NCBI RefSeq assembly: GCF_009908285.1
Contig: NZ_JAAARM010000009.1
Location: 161,631 to 225,630, forward strand
Source: Pseudomonas sp. Fl4BN1
Lineage (GTDB): Bacteria; Pseudomonadota; Gammaproteobacteria; Pseudomonadales; Pseudomonadaceae
Direction of reading: 5' to 3'
DNA: 64,000 nucleotides
A program made the translations under genes and the position numbers. Positions 7,933-16,710 of this stretch are shown one piece after another; position 1 is the first letter of the stretch, and each line of letters starts with the position of its first letter. The notes beneath the pieces are model-generated. The model worked only from the letters and a program-made list of their open reading frames with translations, searched no databases and was not told the DNA's origin.

Positions 7933-9372
7933 TCACAGAATCGGAGAAATCAGCCGCGCGACCCGCATGCCCAGTTGTTGCAGGCGGTGGGTCTGGCGGC
8001 TTTCTTCCTTGGCGATTTCCCGCGCTTTGGCGAAGTCGGCTTCCAGCATCTGCTCCACCTCAGTGGCGAAGTCGTCGTCCACGGTCAGCAGCATCACTTC
8101 GAAGTTCAAGCGGAACGACCGGTTGTCCAGGTTGGCACTGCCAATGGCGCTGATCTCGTTGTCGATCAGCACCACCTTCTGGTGCAAGAACCCCGGCTGG
8201 TAACGGAACACCCGCACCCCGGCATTGACTGCCTCGAAGGCGAACAGGCTGGAGGCGGCATAGACGATGCGGTGATCCGGGCGCGCCGGCAGCAGGATGC
8301 GCACGTCCACATCCCGTAGCACCGCCAGGCGCAGAGCGGCGAACACGGCTTCGTCGGGGATGAAGTACGGGCTGGTGATCCAGACCCGCTCGGTGGCCGC
8401 GTGGATCGCCTCGACGAAGAACAGCGAGCAGGTTTCGTAGGCATCGGCCGGGCCGCTGGCGAGCAATTGGCAGAGCACGCCGTCATCCGGATAAGTGTCC
8501 GGAAGGATCAGCGGTGGCAACTCCCGTGCAGCCCAGAACCAGTCTTCGGCGAAGGATTCCTGCAGGCAGGCCACCACCGGGCCAGCGACCTGGATATGGG
8601 TGTCGCGCCAGGGCGCCAGCGGTGGTTTCTTGCCCAGGTATTCGTCGCCGACGTTGTGCCCGCCGACAAAACCCAGCACGCCGTCCACTACCACGATCTT
8701 GCGGTGATTGCGGAAGTTCACCTGGAAACGGTTGAGCCAGCCGCTGCGGGTGGCGAAGGCGTGGACCTGGACTCCGGCGTCGCGCAGTGTCTGTACATAA
8801 CTGTTGGGCAGGGAATGACTGCCGATGCGGTCGTAGAGCAGGTGGATCGATACCCCTTCGGCGGCTTTCTCCAGTAGCAGGCGTTGCAGGCGTCGGCCCA
8901 GGTCGTCGTCGTGAATGATGAAGAACTGGATCAGCACGGCCTTGTGGGAGCGGCGGATGGCGTTGAAGATCGCCTCGAAGGTGGCGTCGCCGTTGACCAG
9001 CAGGCGCACCTGATTGTTGGCCAGGCAGGGCATGCGTCCGAGCTTGGGCATGGCGCGTAGTGAGGCATAGGCCTTGGAGGCCCGGGCAGTCAGGGCTTCT
9101 TCGACCCAGGGGCGCCAGTTCAGGGCATTGATGGCCTTGTGCATTTCCACGTTGGCCTGGCGCCGCGCCTGGATATAGGCGTCGAAGGTACTGCGGCCGA
9201 ATACCAGATAGGGCACCAGGGTCAGGTACGGCATGAACATCAACGACAGGGCCCAGGCGATGGCGCCTTGGGCGGTCCTGACTGTAAGCACCGCATGGAT
9301 GGCGGCGATCAGTCCGAGAGAATGCAGCAGTGCGATGATATAGCCGAAGATGTGCGGGCCGAAATAATCCAT
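7933..9372 (-). CDS. cls: Cardiolipin synthase (phospholipase D superfamily)
   Basis: The start at 9372 gives [11 protein letters not shown]; an in-frame start 9 codons upstream lacks the usual ribosome-site spacing. The protein has 479 residues, two N-terminal membrane segments (about 8-28 and 38-58) and two HKD motifs, HRKIVVVDG near 220 and HQKVVLIDN near 395, each followed by GSxN-type residues ([10 protein letters not shown]). It condenses two phosphatidylglycerols to cardiolipin in the inner membrane. It is convergent with cfa, and the 3' ends are 9 nt apart. The pairing of two lipid-modifying genes here may be coincidental. Confidence 0.93.
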   Translation of the reverse strand: MDYFGPHIFGYIIALLHSLGLIAAIHAVLTVRTAQGAIAWALSLMFMPYLTLVPYLVFGRSTFDAYIQARRQANVEMHKAINALNWRPWVEEALTARASKAYASLRAMPKLGRMPCLANNQVRLLVNGDATFEAIFNAIRRSHKAVLIQFFIIHDDDLGRRLQRLLLEKAAEGVSIHLLYDRIGSHSLPNSYVQTLRDAGVQVHAFATRSGWLNRFQVNFRNHRKIVVVDGVLGFVGGHNVGDEYLGKKPPLAPWRDTHIQVAGPVVACLQESFAEDWFWAARELPPLILPDTYPDDGVLCQLLASGPADAYETCSLFFVEAIHAATERVWITSPYFIPDEAVFAALRLAVLRDVDVRILLPARPDHRIVYAASSLFAFEAVNAGVRVFRYQPGFLHQKVVLIDNEISAIGSANLDNRSFRLNFEVMLLTVDDDFATEVEQMLEADFAKAREIAKEESRQTHRLQQLGMRVARLISPIL

Positions 9373-9419
9373 GGGGCAACCTTGCTCCTGAAGATTCACC
9401 CCCTAAAAGACCATGTTCT

Positions 9420-9440
9420 ATAGCGAAAGTCGCTATTTTA
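9420..9440. other. Hairpin between divergent cls and DUF3617 genes
   Basis: ATAGCGA (9420-9426) and TCGCTAT (9430-9436) form a 7-bp stem with a 3-nt loop, followed by TTTATT. Since both neighbours are transcribed away from it, an operator or leader structure is as likely as a terminator. Confidence 0.35.
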
Positions 9441-9503
9441 TTCTGTATGCAACACCGAGCCCTGGCCGAAGTCTAACGGCCACTATTGTCTAGGAGTCAT
9501 TCG

Positions 9504-10028
9504 ATGAAACTTCATTTACTGGGTTGGGCCTTGGCTGCGGGGCTGGCGCTTCCGGTGGTTGCGCAGGCGCAGATGCTGCAGCCGGGGTTGTGGGAGCTGA
9601 CCAGCAGCAACATGAAGATCGAGGACCAGAACCTGCCGGACCTGTCGTTGATTCTTGGCCAGTTGCAGCAGCAAATGACCCCGGAGCAGCGGGCGATGTT
9701 GGAGAAGCAGGGCGTGACCATGGGTGGCAAGGGCATCCGCGCGTGCCTGACCCAGGCCCAGGTGCAGTCCGACACCATTCCGCTGCAGGACCCGCAATCG
9801 GGTTGCCAGCAGCAAATCACCGAGCGCAACGGCAATCAGTGGAAGTTTCGCTTCAGTTGCCCCAAAGCCCAGGGCAATGGGGTGGCCAAGTTCATCAGTG
9901 ATCGCGAGTTCACCACCCATGTGATCGGCACCTTCAATGCCACCGGCCTACAGCAGAACGGCAGCATGGACACCCGTGCGGTGTGGCTGGGACAGGACTG
10001 CGGCACGGTAAAACCTCGCGCCTCATAA
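9504..10028 (+). CDS. DUF3617 family secreted protein
   Basis: The protein has 174 residues from ATG 9504 (TAGGAG about 8 nt upstream). A signal peptide covers about 1-22, ending AQAQM. The mature part follows the DUF3617 plan: 'LQPGLWELTSSNMKI', then a cysteine-bearing core (RACLTQAQ, SGCQQQI, RFSCPKA, GQDCGTVKP) with four cysteines that probably form disulfides in the periplasm. Function of the family is unknown. It is convergent with thrS2, whose stop is 4 nt away. No regulatory tie to the zinc cluster is visible. Confidence 0.8.
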   Translation: MKLHLLGWALAAGLALPVVAQAQMLQPGLWELTSSNMKIEDQNLPDLSLILGQLQQQMTPEQRAMLEKQGVTMGGKGIRACLTQAQVQSDTIPLQDPQSGCQQQITERNGNQWKFRFSCPKAQGNGVAKFISDREFTTHVIGTFNATGLQQNGSMDTRAVWLGQDCGTVKPRAS

Positions 10029-10032
10029 GCGG

Positions 10033-11922
10033 CTAGACGATACGGGCCAGGGCCTGCTCCAGCGTCAGGCGGCCCAGGTCCTCGCCGTTCCTACTGCGCA
10101 GGCTGACGTAGCCTCCTTGCTTTTCCTTGTCTCCGATCACCAGCAGGTACGGTACTTTCTGCAGGCTGTGCTCGCGGATCTTGTAGCCGATCTTTTCGTT
10201 GCGCAGGTCGGCACTGGCCCGCAGTCCGTGTTGGCGCAGGGTGTCGCGGACTTCCCGGGCATAATCCGCCTGGGCTTCGCTGATGTTCAGCACCACCACC
10301 TGTTGCGGGGCCAGCCATAGGGGCAGGGCGCCGCCATAGTGTTCGATGAGGATGCCGATGAAGCGCTCCAGGGAGCCGAACAGTGCGCGGTGCAGCATCA
10401 CCGGTTGCCGACGTTCGCCGCTGTCGCTGATGTAGCTGATGGCGAAGCGCTCGGGCAAGTTGAGGTCGACTTGCAGGGTGCCGCACTGCCAGTCGCGCCC
10501 GATTGCGTCCCGCAGCACGAACTCCAGCTTTGGGCCGTAGAAGGCGCCTTCTCCCGGGTTGAGCTGATAGTCGACCTGCATGCTCTGCAGGGCGCCGATC
10601 AGAGCGTTTTCCAATTGGTCCCAGACTTCGTCACTGCCGATGCGGTTGGCCGGGCGGGTAGAGAGCTTTACCGCCACCTCGGCAAAACCGAACTCCTTGT
10701 AGATATCGAACACCAGGGCGATGGTGCTGGCGCATTCGCCTTGCATCTGTTCCGGGGTACAGAAGATGTGGGCGTCGTCCTGGGTGAAGTGACGCACCCG
10801 GAGCAGGCCGTGCAGGGCACCTGACGGTTCGTAGCGGTGGACCTTGCCGAACTCGGCGATACGCAGCGGCAGGTCGCGGTAGCTCTTCAGGCGGTGGCCG
10901 AAGATCGCTACCGCGCCTGGGCAGTTCATCGGCTTGAGGGCGAAGGTGCGCTGGTCCTCGGTGCTGGTGGTGAACATGTGGTCGCGGTAGTTCTGCCAGT
11001 GGCCGGAGGTTTCCCAGAGGCAGCGGTCCATCACGTCCGGGGTGTTCACTTCTTCGTAGCCGGCCTGTTCCTGGCGCCGGCGCATGTAGCCGATCAGTTG
11101 CTGGAACAGGGTCCAGCCCTTGGCGTGCCAGAACACTGAGCCCGGTGCGCAGTCGTCGAAATGGAACAGGTCCAGTTGTTGCCCCAGCTTGCGGTGGTCG
11201 CGCTTGGCCGCCTGTTCCAGGCGGGCCAGATAGGCGTCCAGATCCTGGCGGTTGGCCCAGCAGGTGCCGTAGATCCGCTGCAGCGGCGCGTTGTTGGCGT
11301 CGCCACGCCAGTAGGCACCGGCCACCTTGGTCAATTTGAAGGCTCGCAGTAGCCCGGTGGAGCGAACGTGAGGGCCACGGCACAGGTCCTCGAAGTCCCC
11401 CTGGCGGTACAGCGACAGCACAGCGTCCGGCGGCAGGTCGCGGATCAACTCGACCTTGTAGTCCTCGCCCAGAGCGCTGAAGTATTCCAATGCATGCTCG
11501 CGGGACAGCTCCCGACGGCGCAGCGAATGATTGGTGGCGGCGAGACTGGTCATACGCGCTTCGATCAGGCTCAGGTCTTCGGGAGTGAAAGGGCGCTCGT
11601 AGGCAAAGTCATAGAAAAAGCCGTCTTCGATCACCGGCCCGATGGCGACCTGCGCCGAGGGATACAGCTGTTTCACCGCCATCGCCAACAAGTGGGCACA
11701 GGAGTGGCGCAGCACCTCCAGCCCTTGCGGATCGCGAGCGGTAACGATGCTCAGGTTGGCATCCGTTTCCAGCAGATAGTCGCAGTCCACCAAACGGCCA
11801 TCGACGTGCCCGGCTACGGCGGCTTTGGCCAGGCCGCTGCCGATGCTGGCGGCCACCTCGAACACGGACAACGGCTGGTCGTACTCACGGTACGAGCCAT
11901 CAGGCAGGGTGATGCGGATCAT
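10033..11922 (-). CDS. thrS: Second threonyl-tRNA synthetase (Zur-operon paralogue)
   Basis: The protein has 629 residues and is full length with all domains: TGS (about 1-62), the editing domain with HSCAH (about 73-77) and CRGPH (about 181-185), the class II catalytic core ([25 protein letters not shown]) and the anticodon-binding domain. The three residues that hold the active-site zinc in E. coli ThrRS (Cys, His, His) are all present, so this copy is not obviously zinc-free. The family CPGH motif reads CPGA here. It is the last gene of the folE2-led operon, 30 nt after pyrC. It probably serves as a supplementary copy under zinc starvation; the mechanism (higher dose or better zinc affinity) is inference. 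Confidence 0.93.
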   Translation of the reverse strand: MIRITLPDGSYREYDQPLSVFEVAASIGSGLAKAAVAGHVDGRLVDCDYLLETDANLSIVTARDPQGLEVLRHSCAHLLAMAVKQLYPSAQVAIGPVIEDGFFYDFAYERPFTPEDLSLIEARMTSLAATNHSLRRRELSREHALEYFSALGEDYKVELIRDLPPDAVLSLYRQGDFEDLCRGPHVRSTGLLRAFKLTKVAGAYWRGDANNAPLQRIYGTCWANRQDLDAYLARLEQAAKRDHRKLGQQLDLFHFDDCAPGSVFWHAKGWTLFQQLIGYMRRRQEQAGYEEVNTPDVMDRCLWETSGHWQNYRDHMFTTSTEDQRTFALKPMNCPGAVAIFGHRLKSYRDLPLRIAEFGKVHRYEPSGALHGLLRVRHFTQDDAHIFCTPEQMQGECASTIALVFDIYKEFGFAEVAVKLSTRPANRIGSDEVWDQLENALIGALQSMQVDYQLNPGEGAFYGPKLEFVLRDAIGRDWQCGTLQVDLNLPERFAISYISDSGERRQPVMLHRALFGSLERFIGILIEHYGGALPLWLAPQQVVVLNISEAQADYAREVRDTLRQHGLRASADLRNEKIGYKIREHSLQKVPYLLVIGDKEKQGGYVSLRSRNGEDLGRLTLEQALARIV

Positions 11923-11952
11923 CTTCAGTGGTCCTTGGTAAGGCGTGTGGGG

Positions 11953-13287
11953 TTAGCGGTTGAAGCGCAGGGGCAGGCCCTGGCAGTCGTCGTACAGGCG
12001 GCCCTGGTGCCAGGCGAGCTGGCCCGATACCAGGGTGGTGCTGACGCTATGGCGCAAGCGTTGGCCGGCGAAGGGTGTCCAGCCGCAGTGGGCGAGGATC
12101 GGCTGGCTGTCCACGGCCATGCCTTCAGGCTCGGCGCGGATCAGCACCAGATCGGCCCAGTAGCCTTCGCGCAGGTAGCCGCGGTCGGGAATCGCGAACA
12201 GATCGGCCACTCGGTGGCTGGTCTTGGCCACCAGGGTGGTCAGGGGCAGTAGCTGATCAGCCACCAGTTCCAGCAGCGCCGGCAACGCGTGTTGCACCAG
12301 CGGCAGGCCGGAAGGCGCGCGGGTGTAGGACAACTGCTTCTGCTCCCAGGTGTGGGGCGCGTGGTCGGTGCCGATGACGTCCAGGCGATGGCTGTTCAGG
12401 GCCTGGCGCAGGGCATCGCGATCGGCCTGGGTCTTGATCGCCGGGTTGCATTTGATCAGGTGGCCAAGGCGCGAGTAGTCGCGTTCATCGAACAGCAGGT
12501 GGTGCAGGCAGACTTCGGCAGTGATGCGTTTCTCGGCCAGGGGCCGGTCCTCGAACAGCGCCAGTTCCCGGGCGCTGGTCAGGTGCAGGACGTGCAGGCG
12601 GGTGCCGTGTTGCTTCGCCAGTTCCACGGCCAGGGACGAGGAGCGGTAGCAGGCCTCGGCATCACGGATCCGCGGGTGGGCGGCGGCGGGAATCTGCTCG
12701 CCATAGAGTTGCTGCCAGCGCTGTTGCCTGGCCTGGATGCTCGGGGTGTGTTCGCAGTGGGCCAGGAGGATGGTGGGTACTTGGCGAAACAACCGATCCA
12801 GTACCAGAGGATCGTCTACCAGCATGTTGCCGGTGGAGGCTCCCATGAACACTTTGACCCCGGCTACCTGGGTGGGATCGAGGGCGGCGATGGTGTCGAG
12901 GTTGTCGTTGCTGACGCCAAAGTGAAAGCCGTAGTTGGCCACTGAGGCGACCGCCGCGCGGCGCTTCTTGTCGTTGAGGGCGTCCAGGGTCAGGGTCGCC
13001 GGCGAGGTGTTGGGCATGTCCATGAAACTGGTGATGCCGCCGGCCACCGCTGCCCGCGACTCGCTGTACAGGCTGCCTTTTTCCGGCGCCCCGGGATCAC
13101 GAAAATGCACCTGGTCGTCGATCATTCCCGGCAGCAGCCACTGGCCCTGGGCATCGATTTCCAATTCGGCGCTGAGGTGATCGAGGCTGCCAATGGTTTC
13201 GATACGGCCGTTGCGCACCAGCAGGTCGGCGTCGAACACGCGTTCTTCATTGACCAGGCGGGCATTGCGAATGAGGATTCGACTCAT
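11953..13287 (-). CDS. pyrC: Dihydroorotase paralogue (PyrC2 type)
   Basis: The protein has 444 residues of the amidohydrolase superfamily and closes the pyrimidine ring precursor from carbamoyl-aspartate. The metal motif reads DDQVHFRDPG (about 56-65), so the first histidine of the usual DxHxH is glutamine. 'GGITSFMDMPNTSP', 'KVFMGASTGN', 'LLAHCEHTP', 'LHVLHLTSA' and 'IGTDHAPHT' are present. The D-Q-V-H form also occurs in a class I dihydroorotase subgroup, so this is a subgroup trait that could change metal demand. It lies 2 nt after the carbonic anhydrase gene within the Zur operon. It backs up the zinc-dependent housekeeping PyrC. Confidence 0.9.
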   Translation of the reverse strand: MSRILIRNARLVNEERVFDADLLVRNGRIETIGSLDHLSAELEIDAQGQWLLPGMIDDQVHFRDPGAPEKGSLYSESRAAVAGGITSFMDMPNTSPATLTLDALNDKKRRAAVASVANYGFHFGVSNDNLDTIAALDPTQVAGVKVFMGASTGNMLVDDPLVLDRLFRQVPTILLAHCEHTPSIQARQQRWQQLYGEQIPAAAHPRIRDAEACYRSSSLAVELAKQHGTRLHVLHLTSARELALFEDRPLAEKRITAEVCLHHLLFDERDYSRLGHLIKCNPAIKTQADRDALRQALNSHRLDVIGTDHAPHTWEQKQLSYTRAPSGLPLVQHALPALLELVADQLLPLTTLVAKTSHRVADLFAIPDRGYLREGYWADLVLIRAEPEGMAVDSQPILAHCGWTPFAGQRLRHSVSTTLVSGQLAWHQGRLYDDCQGLPLRFNR

Positions 13288-13289
13288 GC

Positions 13290-13850
13290 TTAAAACTCGT
13301 TCTGCAGGGCCTTGTAGCCGCGGATCAGGTCGACGTTGGTGCGGGCCACGTCTTCGGAAAACTCCGATGCGCTGACGCTCACCGGAGGGAATTGGCCGAG
13401 GTCGGTCTTGGGGCCGATCCGGGTGGTGGAGGGCACATAGAAACCCTTGGGCAAATCGCGGCCGTCCACCACCGAGTTGTGCCGGACCACGCTGCCGTCG
13501 CCGACTACGCAGTTGAACAGCACGCTGTTGAAACCGATGAACACTCGGTCGCCGACCACGCAGGGGCCGTGGACGATGGAGCGGTGGGCGATGGAAGTGT
13601 GTTGGCCGATGGTTACCGCTGCGCCGGATTTGGAGTGGATTACCACGCCGTCCTGGATGTTCGAGTTGGCGCCAATGGTGATAGCTTCCATCTGCCCGGA
13701 GGCGTCCACCTCGTCAGCGCGGATTACTGCGTAGGGGCCGACGAAGACGTTGTCGCCGATGACCACCTTGCCGCAGATGATTGCGGTCTTGTCCACGTAA
13801 GCGGATTCGGCGATCACCGGCAGGTCACCGGAAGGGTTTTTACGAATCAT
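13290..13850 (-). CDS. Gamma-class carbonic anhydrase-like hexapeptide-repeat protein
   Basis: The protein has 186 residues with a left-handed beta-helix of hexapeptide repeats ('VVIGDNVFVGPYAVIRADE', 'TIGANSNIQDGVVIHS', 'VTIGQHTSIAHRSIVHG'). The histidines of HSKSG and H-T-S-I-A-H match metal ligands of gamma carbonic anhydrases. Gamma enzymes can work with iron or cobalt instead of zinc, which suits a zinc-starvation operon next to pyrC. The start overlaps the hisI end by 11 nt. Enzymatic activity is inferred; some homologues are inactive. Confidence 0.87.
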   Translation of the reverse strand: MIRKNPSGDLPVIAESAYVDKTAIICGKVVIGDNVFVGPYAVIRADEVDASGQMEAITIGANSNIQDGVVIHSKSGAAVTIGQHTSIAHRSIVHGPCVVGDRVFIGFNSVLFNCVVGDGSVVRHNSVVDGRDLPKGFYVPSTTRIGPKTDLGQFPPVSVSASEFSEDVARTNVDLIRGYKALQNEF

Positions 13851-14283
13851 GGCGCGGGTCCTTCATGGGGGAACTGATGACTTCCACCGCGCCATCGCGA
13901 ATGGCGTTGTAGAAACAGTTGGGGCGGCCGGTGTGGCAGGCAGGGCCGTACTGGTCGACTTGCAGCAACACGGCATCGCCATCGCAGTCCAGGCGCGCTT
14001 CGACCAGGCGCTGCCGGTTCCCGGAGCTTTCACCCTTGCGCCACAGGCACTGGCGCGAACGCGACCAGTAGCAGGCCTGGCCGCTGGCCAGGGTTTCGGC
14101 CAGGGCCCGGCGGTTCATCCAGGCCAGCATCAGCACCTCGCCGCTGTCGTGTTGCTGGGCGATGGCGGCGATCAGCCCATCGCTGTTCCAGGGCAGGGCA
14201 TCGAGCACGGCAGTCAGTGGCCAGCGGCTACCGATGGCGGCGCTTTCCAGGTCCAGCATCGACAGCGGCGGGCGTCGGATCAT
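13840..14283 (-). CDS. hisI: Phosphoribosyl-AMP cyclohydrolase paralogue
   Basis: The protein has 147 residues and catalyses the third step of histidine synthesis. It contains 'QQHDSGEVLMLAWMNRRAL', 'CYWSRSRQCLWRKGESSGN', the Mg site DCDGD, and three metal cysteines (in DCDGD, ACHTG and NCFYN). The Cys ligands are retained, so it still looks like a metalloenzyme. No HisE domain follows. The start overlaps the znuA stop by 4 nt (ATGA) and the end overlaps the next gene by 11 nt, so it is translationally coupled within the Zur operon. Confidence 0.9.
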   Translation of the reverse strand: MIRRPPLSMLDLESAAIGSRWPLTAVLDALPWNSDGLIAAIAQQHDSGEVLMLAWMNRRALAETLASGQACYWSRSRQCLWRKGESSGNRQRLVEARLDCDGDAVLLQVDQYGPACHTGRPNCFYNAIRDGAVEVISSPMKDPRHDS

Positions 14284-15164
14284 GGCTGGCTCAAGGCCTC
14301 GTACAAGGTATTGAGGTTGTATTCGAACAGCCCGGTGAAGGTGCTGGCCGGGCCGCTGGCCGAGAGGGCGTCGGAGTACAAGGTGCCACCGATATGGGCA
14401 CCGCTTTCTTCGGCGATCTGCTTGAGCAGGCGTGCGTCCTTGATGTTCTCCATGAACACTGCCTTGACCTTGGCGTTGCGGATCTGGGTGATCAGCGCCG
14501 CGACTTCGGCGGCCGATGGCTCACGCTCGGTGGACAAGCCCTGGGGCGCCATGAAGTCGATACCGTAGGCTTGGCCCAGGTAGCCGAAGGCATCGTGGGA
14601 GGTGACGATCTTGCGGTTGCCAGGGGGCAGCGAGCCGAGCTTGGCCTTGGCTTCGGCCAGCAGGTGATAGATCTGTTTCAGGTAAGCCTGGCTGTTGCGC
14701 TGGTAGTCGGCCTGATGGGCCGGGTCGGCTGCGATCAGCGCCTTGGTGATGTTGTTCACATAGAGTTCGCTGTTGGCCAGGTTGTGCCAGGCGTGAGGGT
14801 CGGGAATGCTTTCGCCGTCTTCCTCCAGGGTCCGTGGAATCACCCCGCGGCTGGCAGTGATCAGCGCAGTCTTGGTGGCGGTACTGGCCACCAGGCGATC
14901 CAGCCAGGGCTCGAAGCCCAGGCCGTTCTTGATGATCAGCCGGGCCTTGAGCAGGGCCTTGGCGTCATCCGGACTTGGTTCGTAGGTGTGGGCGTCTTCA
15001 TCGGCGCCCACCAGGTTGGTGATCTGCACATGCTCACCACCGACCTGGCGGGTCATGTCGGCGAGGATGCTGAAACTGGTGACCACGGCAAGTTTGTCCG
15101 CAGCGTGGGCGGTCGACAGCGACAGCGGCAACAGCAGGCTGAACAGCACGAGTAGAGCGCGCAT
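14280..15164 (-). CDS. znuA: Zinc ABC transporter, periplasmic binding protein (ZnuA-like)
   Basis: The start at 15164 (GAGG 9 nt upstream) gives a 294-residue protein with a Sec signal peptide (about 1-21, AHAAD). An alternative ATG at 15179 overlaps the znuB stop. Cluster A-I binding-protein ligands are visible: His in DAHTYEP, His in DPHAWHN, His in TSHDAFG and the acidic group in the C-lobe (TLYSDALS). The His-rich loop usual in ZnuA is absent, giving a binding protein closer to the AztC/manganese-type layout. It follows znuC-znuB in one operon. Zinc is inferred from the Zur context. Confidence 0.88.
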   Translation of the reverse strand: MRALLVLFSLLLPLSLSTAHAADKLAVVTSFSILADMTRQVGGEHVQITNLVGADEDAHTYEPSPDDAKALLKARLIIKNGLGFEPWLDRLVASTATKTALITASRGVIPRTLEEDGESIPDPHAWHNLANSELYVNNITKALIAADPAHQADYQRNSQAYLKQIYHLLAEAKAKLGSLPPGNRKIVTSHDAFGYLGQAYGIDFMAPQGLSTEREPSAAEVAALITQIRNAKVKAVFMENIKDARLLKQIAEESGAHIGGTLYSDALSASGPASTFTGLFEYNLNTLYEALSQP

Positions 15165-15175
15165 CGGGAAACACC

Positions 15176-16042
15176 TCATGGGGATGTGAGCAACGGTGGG
15201 CGGTGCAGCAAGCCGTGCACCGGCCCGAACACCACGGACAGCAGGTACAGAGCGCCCGCCACCAGCACGATGGCGGGTCCGCTGGGCAGCGAGTAATGGA
15301 ACGACAGCAGCAGGCCGAGCCAAACCGAGAGGCAGCCGAGCAGCGCGGCGATGCCCATCAGCAAGGGCAGGCGGCGGCTCCAGAAACGCGAGGCGGCGGC
15401 CGGCAGCATCATCAGCCCCACCACCATCAACGCGCCGATGGCTTGGAAACCAATCACCAGGTTGAGCACTACCAGGGCCAGGAACAGGCCGTGGGCCAAA
15501 GGCCCGAGGCGGCTGACGCTGTGCAGGAACAACGGGTCGAGGGTGTCTAGCAGCAGCGGTTTGTAGATCAGTGTCATGGCCAGCAGGCTGACGGCTGAGA
15601 CCCAGAGCATGCCCTGCAAGGTCGGGCCGTCCACCGCCAGGGCGGAGCCGAACAACAGGTGCAAGAGGTCCAGGCGTTTGCCGGCCAACCCAAGAATCAG
15701 CACGCCGCTGGCCAGGGAGATGGGGTAGATGGCGGCGATGCTGGCGTCTTCCCGCAGGCCGGTGCGGCGGGTGATCCAGGCGGCCAGGCCCGCCATGCCC
15801 AGGCCGGCGCCAAGGCCGCCGAGGGTCAGCGCCGGTAGGCTCAGGCCAGCAAACCAAAATCCCAGGGCGGCGCCAGGGAGAATGCCGTGGGCTACTGCAT
15901 CACCGATCAAGCTCATGCGGCGCAGGATCAGAAACACCCCCAAAGGGGCAGTGCTGCAAGCCAGGACCAGGCCGCCGAGCAAGGCCCGGCGCATGAACAT
16001 GAACTCGTTGAACGGCTGCCAGAGATGTGCGGCGATCTGCAT
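15176..16042 (-). CDS. znuB: Zinc ABC transporter, permease (ZnuB-like)
   Basis: The protein has 288 residues with about eight hydrophobic segments. The ATG at 16042 overlaps the znuC stop (TGATG) and replaces an in-frame TTG one codon upstream. ABC-3 family signatures are 'RRALLGGLVLACSTAPLGVFLILRRMSLIGDAVAHG' at the start (EAA-like contact) and 'GALMVVGLMMLPAAASRFW' later. It forms the membrane channel for the neighbouring ZnuA and ZnuC proteins. It is a second copy relative to the canonical znu genes that Pseudomonas species carry elsewhere; that comparison is from knowledge, not from this window. Confidence 0.9.
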   Translation of the reverse strand: MQIAAHLWQPFNEFMFMRRALLGGLVLACSTAPLGVFLILRRMSLIGDAVAHGILPGAALGFWFAGLSLPALTLGGLGAGLGMAGLAAWITRRTGLREDASIAAIYPISLASGVLILGLAGKRLDLLHLLFGSALAVDGPTLQGMLWVSAVSLLAMTLIYKPLLLDTLDPLFLHSVSRLGPLAHGLFLALVVLNLVIGFQAIGALMVVGLMMLPAAASRFWSRRLPLLMGIAALLGCLSVWLGLLLSFHYSLPSGPAIVLVAGALYLLSVVFGPVHGLLHRPPLLTSP

Positions 16043-16710
16043 CAAGCTACCTGTGTCTGGAATTGTGGAGCGATCAGTTCCCGGCTGGGGCCGAAGACAC
16101 AGCCGCTGCTTTTGATCAGCAGCGTCTGGGGGATGTGCTGACGCACTGCAGCCAAGTCATGACAGACCACCACCAAGGTCCGGCCCTGGGCATGCCAGGC
16201 ATGCAGGTGTTGCCAGAGCAGGGTTTGGCCCAGTTCATCCAGGGCTGCATGGGGTTCATCCAGCAGCAACAGAGAGGCCTCGGTCAGGCTCAGGCGAGCC
16301 AGCAGCGCACGTTGTAATTCACCGCCGGAGAGCGCCATCAGCGAGCGCTTTTCCAAGCCACTCAAACACCAGTCTGCGAGTGCGGCCTGCAGCTTTTCCG
16401 CCCGGGTCCTGGTCGGTTCACGCTTGCCCCAGAATCCGCCGGCCACCAGTTCTTCCAAGCTGATGGGGAACTGCCGGTCGAGGTGTTGCTGTTGAGGCAG
16501 GAATGACAATCCGCCACGTTGCGGGACTGCCAGATCGACTTTGCCGGCCAGCGGTTTTTGCAATCCGGCCAGGACCTTCAACAGGCTGCTTTTGCCTGAA
16601 CCGTTGGCGCCGATGATCGCGCTAAAACTGCCGGTGGGCAGGTGCAGATCCAAGGCTGGGGTCATTGGCTGGCCGGGAGCGCCCCAGCGTAATGCTTGGC
16701 AACTGATCAT
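16042..16710 (-). CDS. znuC: Zinc ABC transporter, ATPase (ZnuC-like)
   Basis: The start ATG at 16710 overlaps the folE2 stop (TGATG) with GGGAGG 5 nt upstream, preferred to a TTG at 16728. The protein has 222 residues: Walker A GANGSGKSS (about 33-41), Q-loop 'FLPQQQHLD', signature ALSGGELQR, Walker B LLLLDEP and the H-loop VVCHD. It energises uptake through the ZnuB homologue encoded next. It is slightly shorter than E. coli ZnuC and lacks its C-terminal extension. Confidence 0.92.
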   Translation of the reverse strand: MISCQALRWGAPGQPMTPALDLHLPTGSFSAIIGANGSGKSSLLKVLAGLQKPLAGKVDLAVPQRGGLSFLPQQQHLDRQFPISLEELVAGGFWGKREPTRTRAEKLQAALADWCLSGLEKRSLMALSGGELQRALLARLSLTEASLLLLDEPHAALDELGQTLLWQHLHAWHAQGRTLVVVCHDLAAVRQHIPQTLLIKSSGCVFGPSRELIAPQFQTQVA

